Assembly (NCBI GenBank): GCA_945788595.1
Contig: CALZMS010000049.1
Span: 1-6,827 of the forward strand
DNA: 6,827 bases
Direction of reading: 5' to 3'
From: an uncultured Lachnospiraceae bacterium
GTDB lineage: Bacteria > Bacillota > Clostridia > Lachnospirales > Lachnospiraceae
Below are positions 1 to 6,090 of the stretch, piece after piece; the first letter of the stretch is position 1; each line of letters starts with the position of its first letter. The position numbers and the translations under genes were made by a program. The notes beneath the pieces are model-generated. The model saw only the letters and a program-made list of their open reading frames with translations. It was not told the DNA's origin and did not search any database.

Positions 1-1
1 A

Positions 2-1270
2 ATCGTAACACCTGAGATTGAAGCTGTTGCGAAAAAAGAACGTATGTCCTGCGAGGCGCTGATGAAACTGGTAGTGGAAGGCAAGGTGGCCATTCCGGCA
101 AACAAAAACCATACCTGCCTGAATCCGGAAGGCGTCGGCAGCATGCTGCGAACCAAGATCAATGTCAATCTGGGTGTATCCAGAGACTGCAAGGACTACA
201 ACATCGAGATGGAAAAGGTCATGAGCGCCGTAAATATGGGTGCGGAAGCCATTATGGATCTTTCCAGCCACGGAAATACACAGCCCTTCCGGCAGAAGCT
301 GACCCATGAATGTCCGGTCATGATCGGAACCGTACCGGTGTACGACAGCGTGATCCATTATCAGAGAGATCTGGCTACGCTGACCGCAAAGGATTTTATT
401 GACGTTGTCCGCATGCATGCCCAGGACGGCGTGGATTTTGTGACGCTGCACTGCGGAATTACCAGAAAAACCATTGAACAGATCAGAAAACATAAACGGA
501 AAATGAATATCGTCAGCCGCGGAGGCAGCCTTGTTTTTGCCTGGATGAGCATGACGGGAGAGGAAAATCCGTTCTACGAATATTATGATGAGATCCTGGA
601 TATCTGCGAGGAGTACGATGTGACGGTGTCTCTCGGAGACGCCTGCCGTCCCGGCTGTCTGGCAGATGCAACGGATGTATGTCAGATTGAGGAACTTGTC
701 CGTTTGGGTGAGCTGACAAAACGTGCCTGGGCTCATAATGTACAGGTCATGGTGGAAGGTCCGGGTCATGTGCCGTTAGACCAGATTGCGGCAAATATGA
801 AAGTACAGCAGACCATTTGTATGGGAGCACCCTTCTATGTACTGGGACCGCTGGTAACGGATATTGCACCCGGTTATGACCATATCACCAGTGCTATCGG
901 CGGCGCGGTGGCGGCCATGAACGGTGCGGCTTTCCTGTGCTATGTAACGCCGGCAGAGCATCTGGCTCTTCCGAATGTGGAGGATGTAAAGCAGGGTATT
1001 ATCGCTTCCAAGATCGCTGCCCATGCGGCGGATATCGCCAAGGGAATCCCGGGAGCCAGAGATATTGACGATAAGATGGCAGATGCCAGAAGAAATCTTG
1101 ACTGGGACGCACAGTTTGCCTGTGCCCTTGATCCGGAAACTGCCAAAGCCATCCGTGACGACAGAAGTCCGGAGGACGATCACAGCGAGACCTGCAGTAT
1201 GTGTGGTAAGTTCTGTGCTGTGCGGAGTATGAATAAGGCACTGTCCGGGGAGTATATTGATATTCTGTAA
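2..1270 (+). CDS. thiC: Phosphomethylpyrimidine synthase ThiC (5' end cut by window)
   Basis: ThiC is the radical-SAM enzyme that converts aminoimidazole ribotide to hydroxymethylpyrimidine phosphate, the pyrimidine half of thiamine; it acts in the cytosol with a [4Fe-4S] cluster. The frame is open from base 2 ([15 protein letters not shown]), so the ATG at 44 is internal; clostridial ThiC proteins are usually about 430 residues and 422 are visible, so roughly ten N-terminal residues are missing. Family blocks seen include [18 protein letters not shown], the MDLSSHG segment, [39 protein letters not shown] and [14 protein letters not shown]. The C-terminal cluster motif is intact as CSMCGKFC (Cys codons at 1193, 1202 and 1214; Cx2Cx4C). 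This is the short bacterial form without the long N-terminal extension. Any TPP riboswitch would lie upstream of the window. The next gene starts 23 nt after the stop, suggesting cotranscription. Identification is essentially certain. Confidence 0.97.
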   Translation: MVTPEIEAVAKKERMSCEALMKLVVEGKVAIPANKNHTCLNPEGVGSMLRTKINVNLGVSRDCKDYNIEMEKVMSAVNMGAEAIMDLSSHGNTQPFRQKLTHECPVMIGTVPVYDSVIHYQRDLATLTAKDFIDVVRMHAQDGVDFVTLHCGITRKTIEQIRKHKRKMNIVSRGGSLVFAWMSMTGEENPFYEYYDEILDICEEYDVTVSLGDACRPGCLADATDVCQIEELVRLGELTKRAWAHNVQVMVEGPGHVPLDQIAANMKVQQTICMGAPFYVLGPLVTDIAPGYDHITSAIGGAVAAMNGAAFLCYVTPAEHLALPNVEDVKQGIIASKIAAHAADIAKGIPGARDIDDKMADARRNLDWDAQFACALDPETAKAIRDDRSPEDDHSETCSMCGKFCAVRSMNKALSGEYIDIL

Positions 1271-1293
1271 GGGTTAAAGGTAGATGGAACAAA

Positions 1294-2103
1294 ATGATAA
1301 AAATACAGACAGACCACTTTGACCTGGATCAGATCTGTGAATCCGGCCAGTGTTTCCGGATGAAAAAGCTGCCGGAGGGGACATATGAAGTGATCGCCCG
1401 AAATCATTATCTGCGGCTGTGGCAGCAGGATGGACAGACGTATTTTGACTGCAGCCAGGAGGAATTTGGCAGTTTCTGGGAAGCGTATTTTGATCTGAAC
1501 AACGATTACGGCCGGTATCTGGAAAGCATCAATCCGAGAGACACCTATATGCTGCAGGCCGCCCACATGGCGGAGGGCATGAGAATATTGAAACAGGATC
1601 TCTGGGAGATGATCGTCACGTTTTTGATTTCCCAGCAGAACAATATCAAGCGGATTCATCACTGCATAGATCTGATCTGCGAAGTGTATGGGGAAAAATG
1701 CATAGCAGCTGACGGTACCGTATATTATGGATTTCCCGAGCCTGAGGTGCTGGCTGGCCTTGCGGAGGATGCTCTGATGGTCTGCAATCTGGGCTATCGC
1801 AGTAAATATGTGGTACGGACAGCCCGGGCTGTGGTGTGTGGGGAGATTAATCTGGATAGGATTGGGACTATGCCTTACCGAAAAGCCCGTGAAGAGCTGC
1901 TGAAATGCTACGGCGTGGGAGAAAAGGTGGCAGACTGTATCTGTCTGTTTTCCCTGCATCATCTGGATGCTTTTCCTGTGGACACCCATATCCGGCAGGC
2001 TCTGGACGCGCATTACCGAAGAGGCTTTCCGAATCAGCGGTATAAAGGATTCCGGGGCGTGATGCAGCAGTATATCTTTTATTATGAGATACATAAAAAA
2101 TAA
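1294..2103 (+). CDS. ogg: 8-oxoguanine DNA glycosylase/AP lyase, OGG1 family (HhH-GPD)
   Basis: Bifunctional base-excision-repair glycosylase expected to remove 8-oxoguanine opposite cytosine and nick the abasic site. The 269 residues align through the OGG1 fold: an N-terminal OGG_N-like region with SGQCFRM (about 16-22), a helical centre (QNNIKRI, LGYRSKYV), then the helix-hairpin-helix GVGEKVADCICLF and PVDTHI. Compared with human OGG1 as I recall it, K211 matches catalytic K249 and D230 matches D268, with the same 19-residue spacing. Y168/R169 match Y203/R204, and Q258 and F262 match Q315 and F319, which read the damaged base. Q115 sits where human OGG1 has N149. Bacterial members of this size exist in clostridia. 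The ATG at 1294 is the only usable start in this frame after thiC; its Shine-Dalgarno is weak (AAAGG at 1276-1280, 13 nt away), fitting translation from a thiC transcript. Automatic pipelines may label it AlkA-like (3-methyladenine glycosylase 2), but the residues favour OGG. Confidence 0.9.
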   Translation: MIKIQTDHFDLDQICESGQCFRMKKLPEGTYEVIARNHYLRLWQQDGQTYFDCSQEEFGSFWEAYFDLNNDYGRYLESINPRDTYMLQAAHMAEGMRILKQDLWEMIVTFLISQQNNIKRIHHCIDLICEVYGEKCIAADGTVYYGFPEPEVLAGLAEDALMVCNLGYRSKYVVRTARAVVCGEINLDRIGTMPYRKAREELLKCYGVGEKVADCICLFSLHHLDAFPVDTHIRQALDAHYRRGFPNQRYKGFRGVMQQYIFYYEIHKK

Positions 2104-2109
2104 AGAAGA

Positions 2110-2150
2110 CCGTTATAAAACAGAGAAATTTGTTTTATAACGGCCTTTTA
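2110..2150 (+). terminator. Hairpin terminator of thiC-ogg
   Basis: A perfect 12-bp inverted repeat, CCGTTATAAAAC (2110-2121) and GTTTTATAACGG (2132-2143), with a 10-nt loop begins 6 nt after the ogg stop and is followed by CCTTTTA. The stem is AT-rich and the T-tract is short, so it may be leaky. It separates the housekeeping pair from the toxin-antitoxin module. Confidence 0.75.
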
Positions 2151-2218
2151 TCATTCTTGGATTATTGATATCAGAGTTCGTCATAAAAACAAAAAGTTTG
2201 TTTTAGTATGTTGAAGGA

Positions 2219-2247
2219 TTGACAAAGTACAAAAATGAATTTATGAT
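2219..2247 (+). promoter_or_regulatory. Sigma-A promoter of the toxin-antitoxin operon
   Basis: The -35 is TTGACA (2219-2224, consensus) and the -10 is TATGAT (2242-2247, one mismatch), with the ideal 17-nt spacer. The expected transcription start is about 2253-2255. A promoter this strong fits a gene pair that relies on tight repression by its own antitoxin. Confidence 0.8.
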
Positions 2248-2270
2248 AAAGGTATCAATTGATACCTTTA
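2247..2270 (+). promoter_or_regulatory. 24-bp perfect palindromic operator, probable antitoxin binding site
   Basis: The left half TAAAGGTATCAA (2247-2258) is followed directly by its exact reverse complement TTGATACCTTTA (2259-2270). It starts at the last base of the -10, covers the expected transcription start and ends at the first base of the toxin's Shine-Dalgarno (AAGGAG, 2270-2275). Bound protein would block RNA polymerase. The HTH of the antitoxin encoded at 2732 is the natural candidate; autorepression by the antitoxin is usual for MqsA-type systems. Binding is inferred. Confidence 0.72.
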
Positions 2271-2283
2271 AGGAGCTGGAATT

Positions 2284-2709
2284 TTGACAAACGATAGAAT
2301 ATCGAGAATTGAAAGTGAAACAGAGGTTAAAGCATATCTTCAGAACTTAAAATATGCCCTTGACCATGGAGCAAAAATAGAGTTCCAGGCACGTCGGTTA
2401 GTGGATGCGCAGAGAGAGGAGAAATACACGAATCAATACACTGTTCATGCACTTTTTCCCAACGAAAATCCATTGGAAGCGTTAAAGAGAGAATTATTAA
2501 CACTTTCAGTAGAGGATTATATGCAGACCGTCAAAGATATCCGTTTTCCAAGAAAAAGTGAGATGAGGGAATTTGGAAAAGTCTATAATGGTTCAGAGGA
2601 TGTATACATTAAAATCAGAGTAGAATTGTTAGGGATGTATGGTGAGGTCACAACTTTCGTCATGTCATTTTGCAGAAAAAGCATTTACTGCAGAGATGTT
2701 TCCCTATAG
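2284..2709 (+). CDS. MqsR-like toxin of a type II toxin-antitoxin pair, probably frameshifted near its 3' end
   Basis: A 141-residue protein starting at TTG, chosen because AAGGAG (2270-2275) lies 8 nt upstream and no better in-frame start is seen. Residues about 74-127 (LSVEDYMQTVKD, MREFGKVY, DVYIKIRVEL, TTFVMSF) resemble the second half of MqsR mRNA interferases, whose corresponding parts include LSESDFYKSM and QVYLKITV; this matches the RelE-like fold expected of the family. The position before a zinc-finger/HTH antitoxin supports a toxin role, possibly a ribonuclease. The last 12 residues (CRKSIYCRDVSL) look unnatural: the +1 frame from 2666 encodes HFAEKAFTAEMFPYRKN and stops at 2719 inside the antitoxin's ribosome binding site. 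I infer a 5-bp loss, giving a truncated and perhaps inactive toxin. Toxin identity comes from context and distant similarity; the RNA target is unknown. Confidence 0.75.
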   Translation: MTNDRISRIESETEVKAYLQNLKYALDHGAKIEFQARRLVDAQREEKYTNQYTVHALFPNENPLEALKRELLTLSVEDYMQTVKDIRFPRKSEMREFGKVYNGSEDVYIKIRVELLGMYGEVTTFVMSFCRKSIYCRDVSL

Positions 2710-2719
2710 AAAAAATTAA
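2666..2719 (+). other. Out-of-frame remnant of the toxin C-terminus
   Basis: Read in the +1 frame relative to the toxin, this stretch gives HFAEKAFTAEMFPYRKN and then TAA at 2717-2719. Joined to the upstream ...TTFVMSF, it makes a plausible family C-terminus (FVMSFHFAEKAF). Restoring one extra TCATT at 2665 would join the frames exactly. The TAA overlaps the AAGGAGG (2718-2724) that serves the antitoxin, the tight toxin/antitoxin junction expected of an intact operon. Confidence 0.6.
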
Positions 2720-2731
2720 GGAGGTGCTTCC

Positions 2732-3760
2732 ATGGAGATGAAAATTATACATGTAGAAAAACGTTTGTGCACCTGTTGTATGGAAATGCATGAAGTGAAG
2801 ACAGTTCTTATGCAGGAAACATCCACATTCAAAAATGTTAAAGTTAAGTACGAAGCCACATATTTATACTGCGATATGGCTGAGGAACTGTACATGAATG
2901 AGGCACAGATACAGTCAAATGATATTGCCATGAAGGATAGCTATAGAAAAGAGCTGGGCCTTCTTACGTCCGGAGAAATTACTGGCATTCGTGAAAAATA
3001 TGGAATTAGCCAGAGGGATTTGTGTGCTCTTTTAGGATGGGGAGAAAAAACCGTTACCAGATATGAGAGCCATCAGGTGCAGGACAAAGCACACGATACG
3101 ATTCTGAAAAAGCTGGATCAGGATCCGGAATGGTTTCTGGAACTATTGAAAGAAGCAAAAAAGAATTTGTTACCGGAGTCCTACCGTAAATATTATGCCA
3201 TAGCGACCAAACTTTATGAAAAAGAACAGGATATGTATTTGCGAAAGGTAATAGAGGCAAAATATGCAAAATTTCAGGGGAACAGGATGTATCATGGAAA
3301 TGCGGAGCTCTCTTTAGATAAAGTAGTAGATATGATAAGATATTTTGCAGCATCATCAAAGGTGAATTTTTTGTACAAGGTAAAACTTATGAAACTTATG
3401 TGGTATGCAGACGCGCTTTCCTACAAAAGGAGAGGTTTTTCCATAAGTGGATTAGTCTACCAGGCTTTGCCAATGGGGGCAGTGCCGGTTGCGCATGAAA
3501 TAATCATTGATTTGTTGGGAGTTCCCTGCGAGGAAGTTGATATGGGGGAAACAAATGCATATTATTTTTCCTTGTATGGGGTCTGTGAATATCCATTTTT
3601 GAGTAAAGAAGATGAAAATATTATGGATATTGTAATCGAAAAACTTGGCCAGATGAGTAAGCAAGAGATAGTTTCTTTTATGCATAATGAGCAGGCCTAT
3701 AAACAAACGGTATCAAAAGATATTATTTCTTTTAAGTATGCAATAAATCTGCAGATTTAG
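2732..3760 (+). CDS. Antitoxin: MqsA-like Cys motif, HTH and Panacea (DUF4065) domains
   Basis: A 342-residue protein that should bind and neutralise the toxin encoded upstream and repress the operon. Three parts are visible. Residues 1-50 hold an MqsA-like metal site (CTCC, C13/C16, and C47). Residues about 78-116 form a Cro/C1-type HTH (TSGEITGIREKYGISQ, then GWGEKTVTRYES). Residues about 193-330 form a Panacea/DUF4065 domain (LDKVVDMIRYF, FLYKVKLMKLMWYADAL, YQALPMGAVP). Panacea is known as an antitoxin domain found with many unrelated toxins. The ATG at 2732 follows AAGGAGG (2718-2724) by 7 nt, a much stronger signal than the toxin's TTG start, so antitoxin should be made in excess. The second metal half-site shows one Cys instead of the usual pair, so zinc binding may be altered. 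The gene is intact and closed by a strong terminator. Family call is confident; partner and operator are inferred. Confidence 0.88.
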   Translation: MEMKIIHVEKRLCTCCMEMHEVKTVLMQETSTFKNVKVKYEATYLYCDMAEELYMNEAQIQSNDIAMKDSYRKELGLLTSGEITGIREKYGISQRDLCALLGWGEKTVTRYESHQVQDKAHDTILKKLDQDPEWFLELLKEAKKNLLPESYRKYYAIATKLYEKEQDMYLRKVIEAKYAKFQGNRMYHGNAELSLDKVVDMIRYFAASSKVNFLYKVKLMKLMWYADALSYKRRGFSISGLVYQALPMGAVPVAHEIIIDLLGVPCEEVDMGETNAYYFSLYGVCEYPFLSKEDENIMDIVIEKLGQMSKQEIVSFMHNEQAYKQTVSKDIISFKYAINLQI

Positions 3761-3773
3761 CTAATGGGAATGA

Positions 3774-3817
3774 AAAAACCAGTGCCTATTCCATAAAAGG
3801 AACCGGCACTGGTTTTT
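3774..3817. terminator. Strong terminator, likely bidirectional
   Basis: The arms AAAAACCAGTGCC (3774-3786) and GGCACTGGTTTTT (3805-3817) form a 13-bp stem, extended inside by TTCC/GGAA (3789-3792/3799-3802) around an ATAAAA loop. The T-run on the + strand ends the toxin-antitoxin transcript 13 nt after the antitoxin stop. The A-run at 3773-3778 gives the same structure for - strand transcripts coming from the small membrane protein gene. Confidence 0.88.
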
Positions 3818-3922
3818 ACTTTACTGGAAAGTTTTTCATCCGACGAACTTTTGCTGCAAGGCATATCCGTAAATGGTTGAGTGGGCTATTGCTGTTTCGT
3901 GATTTAAACCGGGACAGAATAA

Positions 3923-4138
3923 TTATGCCCGGGAAGAAAACAGAGAGATAATTCCCACTATGATCAAAATAGGAAACGCCAAGGACATCAGTCCACCTAC
4001 CACCAGCAGAATAAGGCTGATCGGCAGCAGTACGATAGTCAAAATGAGCTTTGAAATTCCCCAGGCGGCTTTGATACCAAAAATCAAAAGCTTACCAAAT
4101 ACCAAAATCATACATATGCCAAATAATAAAGATAACAT
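3923..4138 (-). CDS. Small hydrophobic membrane protein, 71 residues
   Basis: The protein has no family I can name with confidence. Almost the whole chain is hydrophobic: a first segment at about residues 2-22, a long stretch at about 29-52 ending in VVGG, and a third at about 53-66 (SLAFPILIIVGIISLF), giving two or three membrane spans. Charged residues are few (K16, K24, K30, R70), and there is no cleavable signal peptide or known motif. Similar short proteins of unknown function are, to my knowledge, common in Lachnospiraceae. The start is well supported: ATG at 4138 with AAGGAG (4150-4145) 6 nt upstream. The gene has its own promoter (4197-4226) and can end at the shared terminator at 3774-3817. 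It faces the toxin-antitoxin operon and seems unrelated to it. Expression as a real gene is likely; function is unknown. Confidence 0.7.
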   Translation of the reverse strand: MLSLLFGICMILVFGKLLIFGIKAAWGISKLILTIVLLPISLILLVVGGLMSLAFPILIIVGIISLFSSRA

Positions 4139-4196
4139 TTAATGCTCCTTCTTCCGGAAGCTGATATCCGGACTATCTTGTGTTGTTAGTTTCAAC

Positions 4197-4226
4197 AGTA
4201 TACAGTATTTTAAAGGCGGCTGACAA
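4197..4226 (-). promoter_or_regulatory. Promoter of the small membrane protein gene
   Basis: Read on the - strand, the -35 is TTGTCA (4226-4221) and the -10 is TATACT (4202-4197), with an 18-nt spacer, giving a leader of about 50 nt. The -10 lies inside a tandem direct repeat of ACAGTAT (+ strand 4195-4201 and 4202-4208), which could be a regulator site. Assigned by eye. Confidence 0.5.
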
Positions 4227-4311
4227 GGAACTTCATGTGTTCTTAAGAAATTTTTATTAGCATCCATAACTGAACTTTATTTTATTTGCAGGATTAATAC
4301 CATATAGGCGA

Positions 4312-4353
4312 ACAGGAAGTATTACAAAGCAGACGTTTGTCGATACTTCCTGT
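4312..4353 (-). terminator. Hairpin downstream of the sigma/anti-sigma operon, possible terminator
   Basis: ACAGGAAGTAT (4312-4322) and ATACTTCCTGT (4343-4353) form an 11-bp stem, with an inner ACAAA/TTTGT (4324-4328/4336-4340). It starts 20 nt beyond the stop of the anti-sigma-like gene. Neither side has a proper T-run, so termination would be Rho-dependent or weak, or the structure may protect the mRNA end. Confidence 0.45.
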
Positions 4354-4372
4354 CATTATGGTAAATGTTATA

Positions 4373-5488
4373 CTATAGCTTTAAAGTTACGCCGCCTACG
4401 GTAATACTCTCTATCTCATCCACCTGCAGCACTTCCCCAATCACATCCGTTCCACAGTAGCTCTCCAGGAAAATGCCGTTGGTGGTTCTTCCGGAAGAGC
4501 TGCCTCCATTAACTTCAAGTACCCGACCATCTTTATACGTGATTTTGTCTATGTCCATCCAGACCGCTTCGGACACACGGTGCAGCGGATTGACAAAACC
4601 TTTCAGGCGGATGCCCAAGGGTGATACTTCGATCCGGGTGAGCCAGCAGCTGGTGCCGTTCAGATTTAAATTAACCATTTTGTGAGAAATTCTCACGTTA
4701 GAACGATAAGCATATTTCCATTCCAGAGACCAGGCGCCTTTATAAAGCAGTTCCGGTGCTTCGGAGGTATCTGCCGTTTCGTCGGAACCATCATGGTAAA
4801 GATACAGATCCTCAAAGTTTACCTGCACATAACTTTTATTGATCTTTGGACAGCCGCAGATATAAAGCATAAAGGAGAGCTTTCCGTCATTCTCCATGCA
4901 GGTAAAAGTTGTGCCGCAGGTGGTGATCCGGGGATCCTTTGCCGGATTTTTGGCGTAGACATTTGTGCTCATGTTTCCGGGGAGAATGTAATCGCATTCG
5001 GAATTATAACCTTCTGGAAACAGATAGTCTGTATCGAACCGGATGTAGGCGGCATTTTTATCTCCAATGGAAGAAACTGCAGTTATTCTCAGGGGCTGTA
5101 CGGTTCCTTTGGAATCAGAAGAGTATTCTGTGCCACTGCAGAGGGAAGTGGCATCGATCTGCACAGTTCCATCAGACCACTGCAGGGTATCTGCGTTATC
5201 CAGACCCATAAACTCCATCAGGGCAATATCCCAGTCATTGTAGCGGGCGGCGCTGGTCATTACACCAAAGCCCATCAGCAGGGCTGCCGCCAGCACCAGC
5301 ACCAGAAATCTTTTGGGATGGAGTTTTTTTCTCGCGGCGGGCGTTGGGGCTGCGGGAGAGCTCTGGCGGATGGCGGACAGGATCTGGCTTTCGATTCGCT
5401 GCTGCTGCTCATCGGTCATTGTCTCCTGAAGGGGCAATGCTTCGTCCATATAGATATCTTCAAATAATTCATCCATATTAATTGTCAC
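4373..5488 (-). CDS. Single-pass membrane protein, DUF4179-like, probable anti-sigma factor or sensor
   Basis: Probable partner of the ECF sigma factor encoded just upstream. Residues 1-60 are a charged, cytoplasmic stretch (DELFEDIYMDEALPL, TDEQQQRIESQILSAIRQ) ending in the basic RKKLHPKR. Residues about 61-80 are one transmembrane helix (FLVLVLAAALLMGFGVMTSA). The remaining ~290 residues are extracytoplasmic, beta-rich, and begin ARYNDWDIALMEFMG, typical of DUF4179 proteins next to sigma-70 genes. There is no zinc anti-sigma (HxxxCxxC) motif. All eight cysteines (C117, C165, C191, C197, C211, C213, C281, C345) lie outside the membrane. The GTG at 5488 is the start because AAGGAGG (5503-5497) is 8 nt upstream, while the ATG at 5476 would be 20 nt away. 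It overlaps the sigma gene by 11 nt, implying translational coupling. The anti-sigma role is inferred from position and topology; the signal is unknown. Confidence 0.8.
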   Translation of the reverse strand: MTINMDELFEDIYMDEALPLQETMTDEQQQRIESQILSAIRQSSPAAPTPAARKKLHPKRFLVLVLAAALLMGFGVMTSAARYNDWDIALMEFMGLDNADTLQWSDGTVQIDATSLCSGTEYSSDSKGTVQPLRITAVSSIGDKNAAYIRFDTDYLFPEGYNSECDYILPGNMSTNVYAKNPAKDPRITTCGTTFTCMENDGKLSFMLYICGCPKINKSYVQVNFEDLYLYHDGSDETADTSEAPELLYKGAWSLEWKYAYRSNVRISHKMVNLNLNGTSCWLTRIEVSPLGIRLKGFVNPLHRVSEAVWMDIDKITYKDGRVLEVNGGSSSGRTTNGIFLESYCGTDVIGEVLQVDEIESITVGGVTLKL

Positions 5489-6041
5489 GGCAGATTCCTC
5501 CTTTCGTCAGTGCTGTCCGCAGTTTTTCTTTTCCGCGAAAGAGAATGTTTTCTACCTTTTTCTGTGGTAGTTTCATGAATTCTGCAATCTGTCTGATCTT
5601 ATATCCATAAAAATAGCGGTAGATAAAAATACTTCTGTCCGGTTCGGTCATATGCTGCAGACATTCGTGCAGAATCTCTTTGTTTCGCTGCTTTTCGTAG
5701 GAGGATTCCACATTGAGTTCGGATGGGACGTCGAGAGAAATTTCCTCGAGAGAAAAACAGGGCTGTTTATGTAATGCGCGGCGTTTGTCTCGGGCCGCGT
5801 TTCTGGCGATGGCATACAGATAGCTTTTGAGGGAATGAATTTCGTCCGGCACAAAGCGGTCTCTGTATTTCCAGAAATGGATATAGGTATCGGCCACTGC
5901 CTCTTCAATGTCCGATTCCGGACAGTCGGTCAGAAAGTTTTTGCAGATGGTATACACTGCGCCGCCGTACAGTTGCATCAATTCATGTATGCCGGCTTCC
6001 GGATCGTGCTCCAGCAGGAAGAGAAGTTCCTGGTCAGTCAT
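5478..6041 (-). CDS. ECF-type RNA polymerase sigma factor
   Basis: A 187-residue group 4 sigma factor that would direct RNA polymerase to a small regulon, probably including its own operon. Region 2 spans about residues 20-88, with the -10-binding signature DIEEAVADTYIHFWKYRDRF and the helix LKSYLYAIARNAARDKRR. A linker follows (about 90-118). Region 4, the -35-binding HTH, spans about 122-178 (LQHMTEPDRSIFIYRYFYGY, IAEFMKLPQKKVENILFRGK). Length is usual for the class. The ATG at 6041 has AAGGAG (6055-6050) 8 nt upstream. The last codons overlap the start of the membrane protein gene, a classic sigma/anti-sigma arrangement. A stable hairpin lies in the leader (6061-6090). No clear ECF-type promoter is recognised upstream, so autoregulation is assumed rather than seen. 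Confidence 0.92.
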   Translation of the reverse strand: MTDQELLFLLEHDPEAGIHELMQLYGGAVYTICKNFLTDCPESDIEEAVADTYIHFWKYRDRFVPDEIHSLKSYLYAIARNAARDKRRALHKQPCFSLEEISLDVPSELNVESSYEKQRNKEILHECLQHMTEPDRSIFIYRYFYGYKIRQIAEFMKLPQKKVENILFRGKEKLRTALTKGGICRDN

Positions 6042-6060
6042 GGGTGGGGCTCCTTTTCTT

Positions 6061-6090
6061 ACGGCCGCATCGGTAAGCGATCCGGCCTGT
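6061..6090 (-). promoter_or_regulatory. GC-rich hairpin in the sigma factor leader
   Basis: GGCCGCATCG (6063-6072) and CGATCCGGCC (6078-6087) pair over 10 positions with one C-C mismatch around the loop GTAAG, and flanking AC/GT (6061-6062/6089-6090) can extend the stem past a one-base bulge. It ends just 5 nt upstream of the sigma gene's ribosome binding site. No T-run follows on either strand, so it is more likely a leader or mRNA-stability structure than a terminator. Confidence 0.45.

Noticed and set aside
776..1183. Long open frames on the - strand within thiC
   Set aside because: They lie antisense to a clearly conserved thiC frame, have no ribosome binding site of note and resemble no family I know.
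1180..2094. 304-codon open frame antisense to the glycosylase gene
   Set aside because: It mirrors almost exactly the OGG gene, whose active-site residues are conserved on the + strand; the antisense product is His/Ile-rich without domain features.
2186..2204. AAAACAAA/TTTGTTTT inverted repeat before the toxin-antitoxin promoter
   Set aside because: It is pure A/T apart from one pair and has no T-run after it; likely chance in AT-rich sequence.
2284..2719. Programmed +1 ribosomal frameshift in the toxin gene
   Set aside because: There is no slippery codon followed by a slow or stop codon at 2662-2671, and the TCATT-loss explanation restores a better protein; not formally excluded.
3909..3932. 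CCGGG/CCCGG inverted repeat at the end of the small membrane protein gene as a terminator
   Set aside because: It has a 5-bp stem, a 14-nt loop and only TTT following on the - strand; the hairpin at 3774-3817 is a far better terminator.
4682..5467. 261-codon + strand frame across the anti-sigma-like gene
   Set aside because: It is antisense to a membrane protein with good start, topology and operon context, and its composition (Gly/Cys/Ile-rich, no motif) is that of a shadow frame.
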